Assembly (NCBI GenBank): GCA_963676095.1
Contig: OY781040.1
Span: forward strand, 1,922,001-1,986,000
Length of the DNA: 64,000 nt
Reading direction: 5' to 3'
From: G963676095 sp963676095
Lineage (GTDB): Bacteria > Bacteroidota > Bacteroidia > Bacteroidales > Prolixibacteraceae
Shown here: positions 35,741 to 44,947 of the stretch, in pieces
Layout of the letters: every line of letters starts with the position of its first letter
Numbering within the stretch: position 1 is the first letter of the stretch
Made by a program: the position numbers and the translations under genes
The notes under the pieces: model-generated
What the model was told of the DNA's origin: nothing
The model's database searches: none
What the model saw: only the letters and a program-made list of their open reading frames with translations

Positions 35741-36592
35741 TTAAAATTGACTGATCTTTTCGGCAACTTCTTTCATGAGCCACCCGGGGGTCGATGTCGC
35801 CCCGCATACGCCGGCATTCTTCCTGTCTTTGAACCAATTCCGGTCGAGCTGCCCGGGCCCGGTCACGAAGTGGCTGTCCGGGTTCACCTGGAGACAGGTT
35901 TCAAAAAGATACTTTGCATTGGAACTTTTTTCTCCCCCGACAAAAATGATCACGTCGTGGCTGGCTGCAAAAAGTTTTAATCCGGAGGCCCTGCCCGAAA
36001 CCTGGCGGCAGATCGTGTCCCTTATTTCAGCTTTTCCCCCGGTTATCGATTTCAGCTTCCCGCTTATTCCGGCAAAATGTTCCAGCGATTTTGTCGTTTG
36101 GGAAAATAAAACCGCCGGCTTCTGCGGGTCGATCAGCTTCAGGTCGTCCTCATTCTCCACGATCAGTGCTTTGTCCCCAGTTTGCCCTTTCAATCCTTCG
36201 ACCTCGGCATGTCCCTTTTTCCCGAAAATAATAACCTGCCCATCCTGCTCCTGCATCTTCAGAAATGCCTCTTTTACCCTCTTTTGAAGGTTCAGTACAA
36301 CAGGACAGGTGGCATCGATGATGTCAATGTTGTTTTTTCCTGCATATTCATAAGTGGCAGGAGGTTCTCCATGTGCCCGGATCAGTACTTTACAATTCTT
36401 CAGGGTAAAAAATTCTTCATGACCGATTATTTTCAATCCCAGTTTTTCCAATCGGGACACTTCTTCTGAATTATGGACGATATCACCCAGGCAATAAAGA
36501 TGATCACCCTCTGCCAATACTTCTTCTGCTTTTTTTACGGCATTGGTCACTCCAAAACAGAACCCGGATTTACTGTCGATCTCAACGTTCAT
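35741..36592 (-). CDS. ispH: 4-hydroxy-3-methylbut-2-enyl diphosphate reductase
   Basis: 283 residues from the ATG at 36592; that start is two bases after the cmk stop, which supports it over an upstream in-frame start. Last step of the MEP isoprenoid pathway, forming IPP and DMAPP. The three iron-sulfur cysteines are visible in SGFCFGVTNAV, DATCPVVLNLQ and GVCGATSTPGWL; the substrate His and Glu in RAHGEPPATYEYA; SQTTKSLEHF and DTICRQVSGR are further family blocks. Confidence 0.95.
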   Translation of the reverse strand: MNVEIDSKSGFCFGVTNAVKKAEEVLAEGDHLYCLGDIVHNSEEVSRLEKLGLKIIGHEEFFTLKNCKVLIRAHGEPPATYEYAGKNNIDIIDATCPVVLNLQKRVKEAFLKMQEQDGQVIIFGKKGHAEVEGLKGQTGDKALIVENEDDLKLIDPQKPAVLFSQTTKSLEHFAGISGKLKSITGGKAEIRDTICRQVSGRASGLKLFAASHDVIIFVGGEKSSNAKYLFETCLQVNPDSHFVTGPGQLDRNWFKDRKNAGVCGATSTPGWLMKEVAEKISQF

Positions 36593-36594
36593 TG

Positions 36595-37281
36595 TTACCC
36601 GATTATTGCTTCTGCCTTCTCGATTGCCCATTCAAGCTGTTCTCTTCTGGTCATCGTACTGTTATCAAGCACCTGTGCATTTTCTGCAACTTTCAGCGGG
36701 CCTACTTCTCTTCCGGAATCGATCCTGTCGCGTTCCTTTACATTTTCCAGGATTTCATCATAACTAACCTCCTGTCCTTTCCCGGTAAGCTCGTCGTAAC
36801 GACGTTGGGCCCTTACTTCAGGGCTGGCCGTCATGAATATTTTCAACTCTGCCTCTGGGAAAACCACAGTACCGATATCCCGTCCGTCCATCACAATCCC
36901 TTTCCCCCTGCCCATCGCCTGCTGTTGCTTTACCATTGCAGCACGGATTTCGGCAATCGTGGCGACCGGACTGACATTCGAGGAAACCGGAAGCTGACGG
37001 ATTTCTTCCTCTACATTTTCCCCGTTCAGATAGGTCTCGTTTAGTCCGGTTTCAGGGTTCCTCCTGAATTTGATCCTGATCTCATCCAGTCTGGAAATCA
37101 ACCCTTCGCGGTCAACCTTTCCGTTATCGGCAAGATGGTTTCGCAGTGCAAACAAGGTCACTGCACGGTACATGGCCCCGCTGTCGAGATAAATATAGCC
37201 CAATATTTTTGCAAGTTCTTTTGCCATAGTACTCTTCCCGCATGATGAATGTCCATCAACGGCTATTACAATCTTCTTCAT
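36595..37281 (-). CDS. cmk: Cytidylate kinase
   Basis: 228 residues from the ATG at 37281 (MKKIVIAVDGHSSCGKST, Walker A). Phosphorylates CMP and dCMP. YLDSGAMYRAVTLFAL, GIVMDGRDIGTVVFPEAELK and the C-terminal DNSTMTRREQLEWA are typical. First gene of cmk-ispH(-pfkA). An upstream in-frame stretch to 37338 lacks family similarity and is left out. Confidence 0.95.
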   Translation of the reverse strand: MKKIVIAVDGHSSCGKSTMAKELAKILGYIYLDSGAMYRAVTLFALRNHLADNGKVDREGLISRLDEIRIKFRRNPETGLNETYLNGENVEEEIRQLPVSSNVSPVATIAEIRAAMVKQQQAMGRGKGIVMDGRDIGTVVFPEAELKIFMTASPEVRAQRRYDELTGKGQEVSYDEILENVKERDRIDSGREVGPLKVAENAQVLDNSTMTRREQLEWAIEKAEAIIG

Positions 37282-37447
37282 ATTACAAAATTTTGAGGTT
37301 TGAACCGGATTCCGGACAATAAAGGGAAATCCTGACACTGCTTATTCTAATCCATCCTTTATTTTCTCCTTGCAAATATACTGTTTCAGTTTGTTATAAA
37401 CCGGCAGTCAGGGGCAATATCCAGGTAAAGATTGTTAAACATACAAC

Positions 37448-37960
37448 TTACAGTATTTCATCCACATGGGAAGACAATTCACTTGTTATGGCATAAACAA
37501 CAGGGCATATTTCACAGTTTTTAAGAGTAAGATTGAGTATCTGGTAAAAACGCGCCCGGTCGGTATGTGGGTATTCCCTGCAGGCCCGGGGCCTGTTTTC
37601 ATAAACACAGCAATACTTGTCGTGCAGCAGGAACGGGCATGGAGTCTCTTTAAAAACCATATCGCCGTCCCCGTCAGTATATAAATAGCGATCGACAAAG
37701 CCGGGAACCTTTTGTTTCAGGCCCTTTGCCAGCCTTTCCGCATCTTTAACTGTTACAATGGGGCTAATGGACAAACAACAGTTTGCGCATCCGAGGCAAT
37801 CGAACTGGCTGAATGCTTCCTCATGTAAGCGATGTACAAACTCATCCAGGTTTTTAGGTTTCCTTTTCCTGAGTTTCGAGAATAAAACAGAAAACTCCTG
37901 CCTGCGGCCGGCAGTCATCTCCTTTAGTTGTTCCGGCTTAAAATAACGAATAGGCCCCAT
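37448..37960 (-). CDS. YkgJ family cysteine-cluster protein
   Basis: 170 residues, cytosolic. Contains the putative zinc- or iron-chelating CxCxxC(C) domain: CLGCANCCLSISP, then CPFLLHDKYCCVYENRP, RACREYPHTDRA and NCEICPVV. It probably binds a metal or iron-sulfur cluster; no enzymatic role is established. The repeated 86-bp DNA lies directly upstream, so its promoter is in or beside that array. Confidence 0.85.
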   Translation of the reverse strand: MGPIRYFKPEQLKEMTAGRRQEFSVLFSKLRKRKPKNLDEFVHRLHEEAFSQFDCLGCANCCLSISPIVTVKDAERLAKGLKQKVPGFVDRYLYTDGDGDMVFKETPCPFLLHDKYCCVYENRPRACREYPHTDRARFYQILNLTLKNCEICPVVYAITSELSSHVDEIL

Positions 37961-38045
37961 TCTTGTTTTTGTTTGATTAACAAATTCATCAGCATACCTG
38001 TTGATGGGAATAAGACCTGAAACGAACTATTCCCGTGGCAAAGAT

Positions 38046-38906
38046 AATTAGTAATGTGTAATGAATAATGAGTAATGAACAATGTTTACGAGCAACATAT
38101 CCTCTCATTTTTCTACAGATAGATGTCAACCTACTTTATCAATTTCTACTGGGAAACCGGATGTGATCCTGATATGCATTATTTTTCCAATTACTCATTA
38201 CTCATTATTCATTGTTAATTACTAAAGTTAATGAGTAATGAACAATGTTTACATGCAACATATCCTCTCATTTTTCTACAGATAGATGTCAACCTACTTT
38301 ATCAATTTATACTGAGAAACCGGATGTGCTCTGATATGCATTATTCTTCCAATTACTCATTATTCATTATTCATTGTTAATTACTAAAGTATTTCTACTG
38401 GGAAACCGGATATGCTCTGATATGCATTATTCTTCCAATTACTCATTACTCATTATTCATTGTTAATTACTAAAGTATTTCTACTGAGAAACCGGATGTG
38501 CTCTGATATGCATTATTCTTCCAATTACTCATTATTCATTATTCATTGTTAATTACTAAAGTATTTCTACTGGGAAACCGGATATGCTCTGATATGCATT
38601 ATTCTTCCAATTACTCATTACTCATTATTCATTGTTAATTACTAAAGTATTTCTACTGAGAAACCGGATGTGCTCTGATATGCATTATTCTTCCAATTAC
38701 TCATTATTCATTATTCATTGTTAATTACTAAAGTATTTCTACTGAGAAAACGGATATGCTCTGATATGCATTATTCTTCCAATTACTCATTACTCATTAT
38801 TCATTGTTAATTACTAAAGTATTTCTACTGAGAAACCGGATGTGCTCTGATATGCATTATTCTTCCAATTACTCATTACTCATTATTCATTGTTAATTAC
38901 TAAAGT
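38046..38906. repeat. 86-bp tandem array, seven units, with alternating unit types
   Basis: The landmark ACTGRGAAACCGGA occurs at 38311, 38397, 38483, 38569, 38655, 38741 and 38827, exactly 86 bp apart, plus once at 38148 in a longer, 163-bp version whose left half is copied at 38227-38310. Two unit types alternate (GGATATG with CTCATTACTC, and GGATGTG with CTCATTATTC), giving a 172-bp higher-order period. The array ends at the TonB-receptor stop codon (38907). The left end (38046-38084) is a near-inverted copy of the CATTACTCATTATTCATTG segment. Confidence 0.93.
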
Positions 38907-41315
38907 TTAGCCGATCGGGATCAGCAACTTAAAACTAAAATTTCTGCCCATATTGAAAACGCCTTCCCTGCCGGTGGCATAATTCGTCCCGGCATACTTC
39001 AGCCTGCTAAGGTGGCTTTGATAGGCCTTGTCTGTCAGGTTACCGGCAGAGATGAAAAAAGAACAAACAGTTTTCCTTTTATAAGTAAAGTCGGTCCCCA
39101 GGCCCGCATTCAGAAGCATATACCCCGGAGTGGCTGTTTCAGTCCCGTAAGCTTCAAAATAATGATTTTGCTTCCAGTTCTGATCGATTCCAAAACTTAC
39201 ATAGGCATTCTGCATCCAGGGGGCGACCCGCTTTATATTTGCCCTGATCTCCGACGTCCACCGGGGGGCAGGGATCAAAGGAAGGTTACTGGCAGAATCG
39301 GGCTGATCTTTAAGGGTACCTCTCGTATAAGAGAACGTATTCTCAAAATGTAACCAGTCCATAGGGTGAGGATGGATGTCGAGGGACACCTCTCCTCCGT
39401 ACAAACGGGCCTTGCCATCAGAAAATTTGTACACAGGCACATCATCGATCATGGAATCATTACCCAGTTTGTGAATAAAAATATAATGATTGACATCGTT
39501 CTTAAATAAATTGACCTCGGCTGAAACATGCTTTGAGTTTAAACCGATCCCCCAGTCAAACTGCATGCTGGTCTCCGGCTTCAGGCTGGTATTTCCGATC
39601 TCATAACGGAATGTTCCTTCATGTTCGCCGTTCGATCCGAGTTCGGCAATATTCGGTGCCCGGAAACCCCTCGAAACATTAAGTTTAGTATAGACTTGAT
39701 CACTAATCTGATAAGTCGAACCAATACTTCCTGATACGCCATCAAATGTTTTGTCGAACGCAGAGAAACGCTGTTCTGCATCCGGATCGGAAGCCACGGT
39801 CTTTTCTTCATCGCCGTTCAGGTACAGGGCATCGGCATTTTCAGAACGGACATCATAACGGAGCCCGCCGCTTAAATCGAACCGCCCCAGGTTTTTGTTC
39901 ACAATACCATAAACTCCAAAGTCAAACAACTTATATGCCGGCACCAAGAATTCCGTTCCTTTGTTTTTCGACTGTTGCCGCATCCCGTTTACGCCGGTCG
40001 TGAACTTCCACCCGTTTATATCCGAAAGGGTATATTTAAAGTCATAATTAAGTGTATTCAGCTGAAAGTACAGCCCGTAATTATCCGGATCTTCAAATTC
40101 CTTCCGCCGGTTCTGCTGAAAACCGATTATTGTCTGGAGGTTCCCTTTTCCAAAATAGATATTATTGTTCCAAACAGCCTTATAATGATTGATCTTCTGG
40201 AAAGGTGCTTCCGGATGGTATGAATTAAAATCGGAGGATGTAGCCAGTTCTGTGCTTGTCTCTCCGTTTGCCAGGGTAACCTCCTTGACAAATTTGCCGG
40301 TCAGGCTGTCGCGTTCCCCTTCTACCATACCCGGCTCCAGGTAATACATGCTCAACGTAAGATGAGAAAATCCCCACGACCGGTTTATTCCCAGCAAGGC
40401 ACTGGCAGCATTCTCCCTGAACCCGGAATTGTACACCGGACCGTCATATTTATTCTCGTAGGCATGCGCCAGTTTCTGACTGAAACGGGCATCCCATACA
40501 AATCCGCTTTTATTCCCGGCAATGTTGGCCGAATAGCCAATCAGCCCGTTGTTTGTCTGATAGTTGCTGATTATATTGCCCTTTATTGAGCCATTGGGCA
40601 GGGTCGGGGCCGAAATCATGTTAATAACCCCGGCCATGGCGTCTGAGCCGTAAGCCAGGCTGGCCGGCCCCTTGAGGATCTCGACATGATCGACATCGTA
40701 TTCATCAATCTCGATTCCATGTTCATCTCCCCATTGTTGTCCTTCCTGCCTGACCCCATTATTAACAACAACCACCCTGTTGTACCCCAGGCCCCGGATT
40801 ACCGGCTTGGATATTCCCGCACCTGTGGTAATCTCGGAAACACCTGGTTCCCGTGCTATCGCATCAATAATATTTGTCGACGCATTTTGCAACAGTTCTG
40901 ACCGCGGCACAACTTTTATAGGCGCCGGAATGCGTTTCTGCTCAACGACCCCGGGCTGTCCGGTTACAACAACCTCATTGATTTCGGTAACAGATTCCTT
41001 TAACTTAAAATCCATATTTTTAGTTGAAGACAAATCAACCTGCCGGTTAACAGCCTGATAACCGACAAAACTTACCTGCACCAAAAGATTGGTAGCCGGA
41101 AGGTCTTTGATTGAATAGGTACCGTCCGAATTAGTTTGAGTTCCGATCTTTAGATCAGGAAAATAAATACTTACGCCAGGTAATGGTTCATTGGTTTTAT
41201 TATCAGTAACCTTTCCATTAAGGGAACCACTATTTATTTTCCCTTCCGGGAGGGCAAATACTGCCTGAACAAGAATCAATAAGATATTTGTTAGTATATA
41301 TAATTTTTTTTTCAT
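38907..41315 (-). CDS. TonB-dependent outer-membrane receptor, possibly metal uptake
   Basis: 802 residues. Signal peptide (MKKKLYILTNILLILVQ through AVFA), a carboxypeptidase-regulatory-like domain (about 32-110: GKVTDNKTNEPLPGVSIYFP), a plug (about 125-235) with PVIRGLGYNRVVVVNNGVRQ, then EGQQWGDEHGIEIDEYDVDH and VEILKGPASLAYGSDAMAG, and a 22-strand barrel ending in Phe-rich FSFKLLIPIG. The QWGDEHG block and overall plan resemble receptors tied to zinc or other metals. A small His/Cys protein gene lies 131 bases upstream on the same strand, in line with a metal role. Substrate is inferred only. Confidence 0.88.
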   Translation of the reverse strand: MKKKLYILTNILLILVQAVFALPEGKINSGSLNGKVTDNKTNEPLPGVSIYFPDLKIGTQTNSDGTYSIKDLPATNLLVQVSFVGYQAVNRQVDLSSTKNMDFKLKESVTEINEVVVTGQPGVVEQKRIPAPIKVVPRSELLQNASTNIIDAIAREPGVSEITTGAGISKPVIRGLGYNRVVVVNNGVRQEGQQWGDEHGIEIDEYDVDHVEILKGPASLAYGSDAMAGVINMISAPTLPNGSIKGNIISNYQTNNGLIGYSANIAGNKSGFVWDARFSQKLAHAYENKYDGPVYNSGFRENAASALLGINRSWGFSHLTLSMYYLEPGMVEGERDSLTGKFVKEVTLANGETSTELATSSDFNSYHPEAPFQKINHYKAVWNNNIYFGKGNLQTIIGFQQNRRKEFEDPDNYGLYFQLNTLNYDFKYTLSDINGWKFTTGVNGMRQQSKNKGTEFLVPAYKLFDFGVYGIVNKNLGRFDLSGGLRYDVRSENADALYLNGDEEKTVASDPDAEQRFSAFDKTFDGVSGSIGSTYQISDQVYTKLNVSRGFRAPNIAELGSNGEHEGTFRYEIGNTSLKPETSMQFDWGIGLNSKHVSAEVNLFKNDVNHYIFIHKLGNDSMIDDVPVYKFSDGKARLYGGEVSLDIHPHPMDWLHFENTFSYTRGTLKDQPDSASNLPLIPAPRWTSEIRANIKRVAPWMQNAYVSFGIDQNWKQNHYFEAYGTETATPGYMLLNAGLGTDFTYKRKTVCSFFISAGNLTDKAYQSHLSRLKYAGTNYATGREGVFNMGRNFSFKLLIPIG

Positions 41316-41446
41316 CCGAAAAAAGTTAATTAAATTTATTAATCAGCAGTCAAGGCACGACCGTTTTCCCTCTTTTACAGAGAGGAAAAGGCATACCTGT
41401 TCTACTAAAATCAGATTAAATTAAAAAGATAAGAAGTAATAGAAAA

Positions 41447-41779
41447 TTAAATGCAAGACGGGGGAGCCCTTAGTGAGAAATAATTAATTTGCTCTAAATC
41501 CTTCGAAACCGGTGCAGGAGAATTATAAACCGGAATACCTGTCTGTTCAGCTACAACTTCGGAAAAAGAAGCTGCAATAAAACTGTAAAATTCAAAATCG
41601 CAGACAGGACAATCCTTTACCGGCTCCCTTAATGAACATTGTTCCGAAGAATAGTAACGGCTGTATCCTTTTTCATGTTCATGGAAAGCTTTGTCCACCA
41701 TCGGATAAGACAGCAACAAAACATGAAAAAAGACAAAAGCTACAAAACTGTTCAGGGGTTGTCGTTTCACAATTTCCAA
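41447..41779 (-). CDS. Small membrane protein with HEHE and CPxC motifs
   Basis: 110 residues. One hydrophobic N-terminal segment (SFVAFVFFHVLLLSYPMV, about 11-28), then an extracytoplasmic part with FHEHEKGYSRYY, a Cys in EQCSLREP, and DCPVCDFEFYSF. The spaced His and Cys residues suggest metal binding. Similar short proteins with an HxHE segment and a CPxCxFxF motif occur beside TonB receptors in Bacteroidota, but I know no assigned function. Same strand as the receptor gene downstream and probably co-expressed with it. Confidence 0.65.
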   Translation of the reverse strand: MEIVKRQPLNSFVAFVFFHVLLLSYPMVDKAFHEHEKGYSRYYSSEQCSLREPVKDCPVCDFEFYSFIAASFSEVVAEQTGIPVYNSPAPVSKDLEQINYFSLRAPPSCI

Positions 41780-41945
41780 AAATAAATAACGGTAATGATC
41801 GTTCTATGAAACAAACATACAGGGAAAAGGTTAATCTTATTCCTAAAAAATCTGAAATTAACTTAAAATTAAAATGGATGGATGGTTCAATGGTTTGATG
41901 GTTAATGGTTTGATGCCGGATAAAAAATTAGACCAATGCCCCTTC

Positions 41946-42842
41946 TCATCCAGCCACAACTCTCCTTTTCCTGAGCTGGGCAAGGAACAAGCCGGCAACA
42001 ACGACCGCTATCCCCACAGCCTTCTGAAAATCAATCTTATCCCCCAGAATGATAAAAGAAAAGACAGTGACGAATACAGGTATCAGGTTTACAAACATGT
42101 TCGACTTGTTGATGCCAATATAACGTACGCTGTAGGTAAAAAACGTAAATCCAAGAATAGAGGCAAACACAGCCAGTTTCACAATTGCGGAAAAGGCTTC
42201 CGCATTAAACGGGGTTTGAATAGTCCGGGCCGACTCGAATAATATCCAGAATGGCATAAACATAACCGCTCCGAACAGGTTTTGGTAAGAAATTATAGTA
42301 TAACCATTATACCGGAACGTAAGCCTTTTCAAAACAATAGCATAACCAATCGTAGATAAAACAGCCAGGAACTCCAGAGAGACGCCCAAAGGCGAAGCAG
42401 AAAGCCCTCCGGAACTATCCAGGACGACAAGGGTTACCCCGATAAAGGAAAGTATCAGTCCCAAAAAATTCGCAACGCTAACCGTTTCCTTAAGAAAATA
42501 CCAGGCGGCCAAAGGAGTTATCACCGGCACAGTTGCCACCACGACCGAAGCGACAGTCGGGGAAATATAGGTCAGTCCAAAACTTTCGCCCATGAAATAA
42601 AGGAATGGTTCAAAAAACGCAAGAAGGATCATCCATGCAAGGTCCCCCTTTTGTATTTTTTCCAATTTCTTTACCAGCGTTGCAAAGACAAACATGATAG
42701 CAGCTGACAAAGTCAGCCTGAAAAAGACAATGCTCATCGGGCCATATGCCCTGTAGGCAATCTTAAACCAGATAAACGAAAAGCTCCAGAAAAACATGGC
42801 CAGGAGAGCGGCCCCGTAATATCGAATCAACCTGTTACTCAT
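41946..42842 (-). CDS. EamA/DMT-superfamily transporter
   Basis: 298 residues, ten membrane helices in two EamA repeats: FWSFSFIWFKIAYRAYGPMS through SFGLTYISPTVASVVVATVP in the first, and LEFLAVLSTIGYAIVLKRL through KSNMFVNLIPVFVTVFSFII in the second. Exporters of this kind carry amino acids, nucleotides or drugs; the substrate cannot be predicted. It is 40 bases after the outer-membrane barrel gene and might belong to that cassette or be an independent gene. Confidence 0.87.
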   Translation of the reverse strand: MSNRLIRYYGAALLAMFFWSFSFIWFKIAYRAYGPMSIVFFRLTLSAAIMFVFATLVKKLEKIQKGDLAWMILLAFFEPFLYFMGESFGLTYISPTVASVVVATVPVITPLAAWYFLKETVSVANFLGLILSFIGVTLVVLDSSGGLSASPLGVSLEFLAVLSTIGYAIVLKRLTFRYNGYTIISYQNLFGAVMFMPFWILFESARTIQTPFNAEAFSAIVKLAVFASILGFTFFTYSVRYIGINKSNMFVNLIPVFVTVFSFIILGDKIDFQKAVGIAVVVAGLFLAQLRKRRVVAG

Positions 42843-42882
42843 TCATGTAGTGAAATAGGAAACAAAAATATACATTTCCGAC

Positions 42883-44049
42883 CTAAAAGCTCCATTTCAG
42901 ACGGGCATAATACAGTTGTCCGATATCCCCGAATTCGCTGCCGGTTTTTCCGGAAAAAAGCTGGCAGGTCAGCATGAGTTCCAGATTATTTTGCAGGGAA
43001 TAGGTAAAAGCAGGCCCCACGTAGCAGGAGCCGTCGCCCGGATTTATGATTGCAGACAAGTCGGAATTCAGCAAAGGGGTCACCGGATAGGAAATCTGGG
43101 CAAATAAAGAGTAACGCGCATAGGACAAATATTTGGCCGACATGTTTCTATTAAACAGGATATCAGTTCCCCCTGCATTTCCGCTTTTTCCCTGGCTGTT
43201 ATATAAAAATGCGGCATGAGCATATAACGAATTCGGAAAAGTATAATCCCCCCCGACCGAAAGAACGGTTGCCTCTTCCGATCCGGAATCTTTCTCACGC
43301 GGGAAAAAGTGGGTAAGTTCACCCCGGAAACCTCCACCTTCAATATCGCCGGCCCATCCCCCGCCGATTACCCAATCAGGGCCGGCCCAACCGCCAATGG
43401 CCTGGAAATCGTAATTCCATTTTGAAAAGCGGTACCTGCCCGCAAGAGCTGTTTCTCCGGCATGGTTACCCGGATTATAAACAACCTCTGCAGAGGAAGT
43501 CTGTCCCGTGTAATATTTGATCATCACCCCGTCTGTTCCGGGCCGTTCTTCATAGTCAAAATCGAAATATGAAAAGGAATTAAACAGATCATTGGGATTC
43601 CACACCAACCCGATCCCCCAGTTAACCCGCTGCCTGCCTAACCGGAACTGCCAGCTACCTGTAGTCCAGTCGAGATATACCCGGTCTATCATTGAATTGA
43701 CGATCCAGCTTTCGTTATCCACGGGCACAAACGACAAATTGAGATATCCATAATCCTTATCGATAAACTGTTTATATTCCGGGTAATTTCTGATCATTGA
43801 ACCGGAAATGATCCTGTTACGCATTTCAAAAACGGCTGTAAACTGTTGGGAAATGTACCATTTCATGTTTAACCGGTTATGAACAGTATTCAGGGTCATG
43901 AGATCCTGTTCTGTTCCCGGAATAGTCTGCCCCGGATTATACAGCATAAACAAATCCTTTACATAGCCATTCATGGTCAGGCCGGCATCCTGTGCATAAC
44001 AGGACGGCAGGATCAGGACCATCAGAAGGATAAAATACAGCTGTTTCAT
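42883..44049 (-). CDS. Outer-membrane beta-barrel protein of the LolA/ABC cassette
   Basis: 388 residues with signal peptide (YFILLMVLILPSCYAQ; a Cys near the cleavage site could make it a lipoprotein, but AQ-D fits signal peptidase I). The rest is amphipathic beta-strands with many Trp/Tyr and a terminal aromatic strand (QLYYARLKWSF), as expected for a barrel. It has the DUF1302-like pattern FRLGRQRVNWGIGLVWNPND and LFNSFSYFDFDYEERPGTDG. It follows the ATPase gene by about 120 bases and would be the outer-membrane part of the system. Confidence 0.75.
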   Translation of the reverse strand: MKQLYFILLMVLILPSCYAQDAGLTMNGYVKDLFMLYNPGQTIPGTEQDLMTLNTVHNRLNMKWYISQQFTAVFEMRNRIISGSMIRNYPEYKQFIDKDYGYLNLSFVPVDNESWIVNSMIDRVYLDWTTGSWQFRLGRQRVNWGIGLVWNPNDLFNSFSYFDFDYEERPGTDGVMIKYYTGQTSSAEVVYNPGNHAGETALAGRYRFSKWNYDFQAIGGWAGPDWVIGGGWAGDIEGGGFRGELTHFFPREKDSGSEEATVLSVGGDYTFPNSLYAHAAFLYNSQGKSGNAGGTDILFNRNMSAKYLSYARYSLFAQISYPVTPLLNSDLSAIINPGDGSCYVGPAFTYSLQNNLELMLTCQLFSGKTGSEFGDIGQLYYARLKWSF

Positions 44050-44168
44050 ATTCCGTCTTAGAGATATTTGGGAACGGAGAAAAGGATTTTTTAGTTTACT
44101 GTTTCCGGCCCAGGCGATCCGTAAGATCGTTGCTCCGGACTAAGGTAAAAAATTTCAAGATCCGCCTA

Positions 44169-44867
44169 TCAGGACAAGTCAGGATTTCTGCAAATATCGC
44201 TGATAATTTTTCCGTCCTCGAGAGTTACAATACGCCTGGCCTTGTTTACAACACGCTGATCATGCGTACTGAAAATAAAGGTCATATTTTCCTTTTTATT
44301 GAGTTCTTCCATCATGTTGAGCAGATTTTCTGTTGACCCAGAGTCGAGATTGGCCGTAGGTTCGTCGGCCAGTACAAACTGAGGTTTCGACGCCAGGGCA
44401 CGGGCCACCGCAACACGCTGTTGCTGGCCTCCTGACAGCTTGGACGGACGGCTGTCCATCCGTTCTCCCAGTCCAACCGTTGTCAGTAATTCTTTGGCCC
44501 GGGCCTGCCTGTCTTTTTTCGGGATTCCCTGCAATTGCATGATAAATTCGACATTCTCCAGGGCCGTGAGAACAGGGATCAGGTTATAGGCCTGGAAAAC
44601 AAATCCAATATTTTGCAACCTGAATTTAATAAGCTGCGAAGATGAAAATCGTCGTATATCAATCCCTGCAATCAGGATTTCCCCTCCGGTGGGCAAATCC
44701 AAACCTCCCAGCATATTGAGGAAGGTAGTTTTGCCTGATCCCGAGGGTCCCACGATCGCAGTGAATTCTCCCTGTTCAATACTAAGATCAATCCCGTTAA
44801 GTGCAGTTACTTTCACTTCGGATTCATCATATATTTTTTCAAGCTTTTTTACTTCAATAACATTCAT
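44169..44867 (-). CDS. LolD/MacB-type ABC transporter ATP-binding protein
   Basis: 232 residues. Walker A GPSGSGKTTFLNML (about 40), Q-loop FVFQAYNLIPVLTALENVEF, signature LSGGQQQRVAVARALASKP, Walker B FVLADEPTANLDS and the His in FSTHDQRVV. All are typical of the LolD/FtsE/MacB subfamily that powers mechanotransmission permeases. It lies 80 bases after the second permease gene. Confidence 0.93.
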   Translation of the reverse strand: MNVIEVKKLEKIYDESEVKVTALNGIDLSIEQGEFTAIVGPSGSGKTTFLNMLGGLDLPTGGEILIAGIDIRRFSSSQLIKFRLQNIGFVFQAYNLIPVLTALENVEFIMQLQGIPKKDRQARAKELLTTVGLGERMDSRPSKLSGGQQQRVAVARALASKPQFVLADEPTANLDSGSTENLLNMMEELNKKENMTFIFSTHDQRVVNKARRIVTLEDGKIISDICRNPDLS

Positions 44868-44947
44868 TGCAAATGGATTTTAATTTCCGGGTTCGTTATT
44901 TCATCACAGGTTATTGTTCATTTTCAGTTCTGTGTCCTTTATTTTTT

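Noticed and set aside
38046..38906. CRISPR array
   Set aside because: Units are continuous 86-bp copies with no unique spacers and no cas genes in the window. The same holds for the 22-bp arrays.
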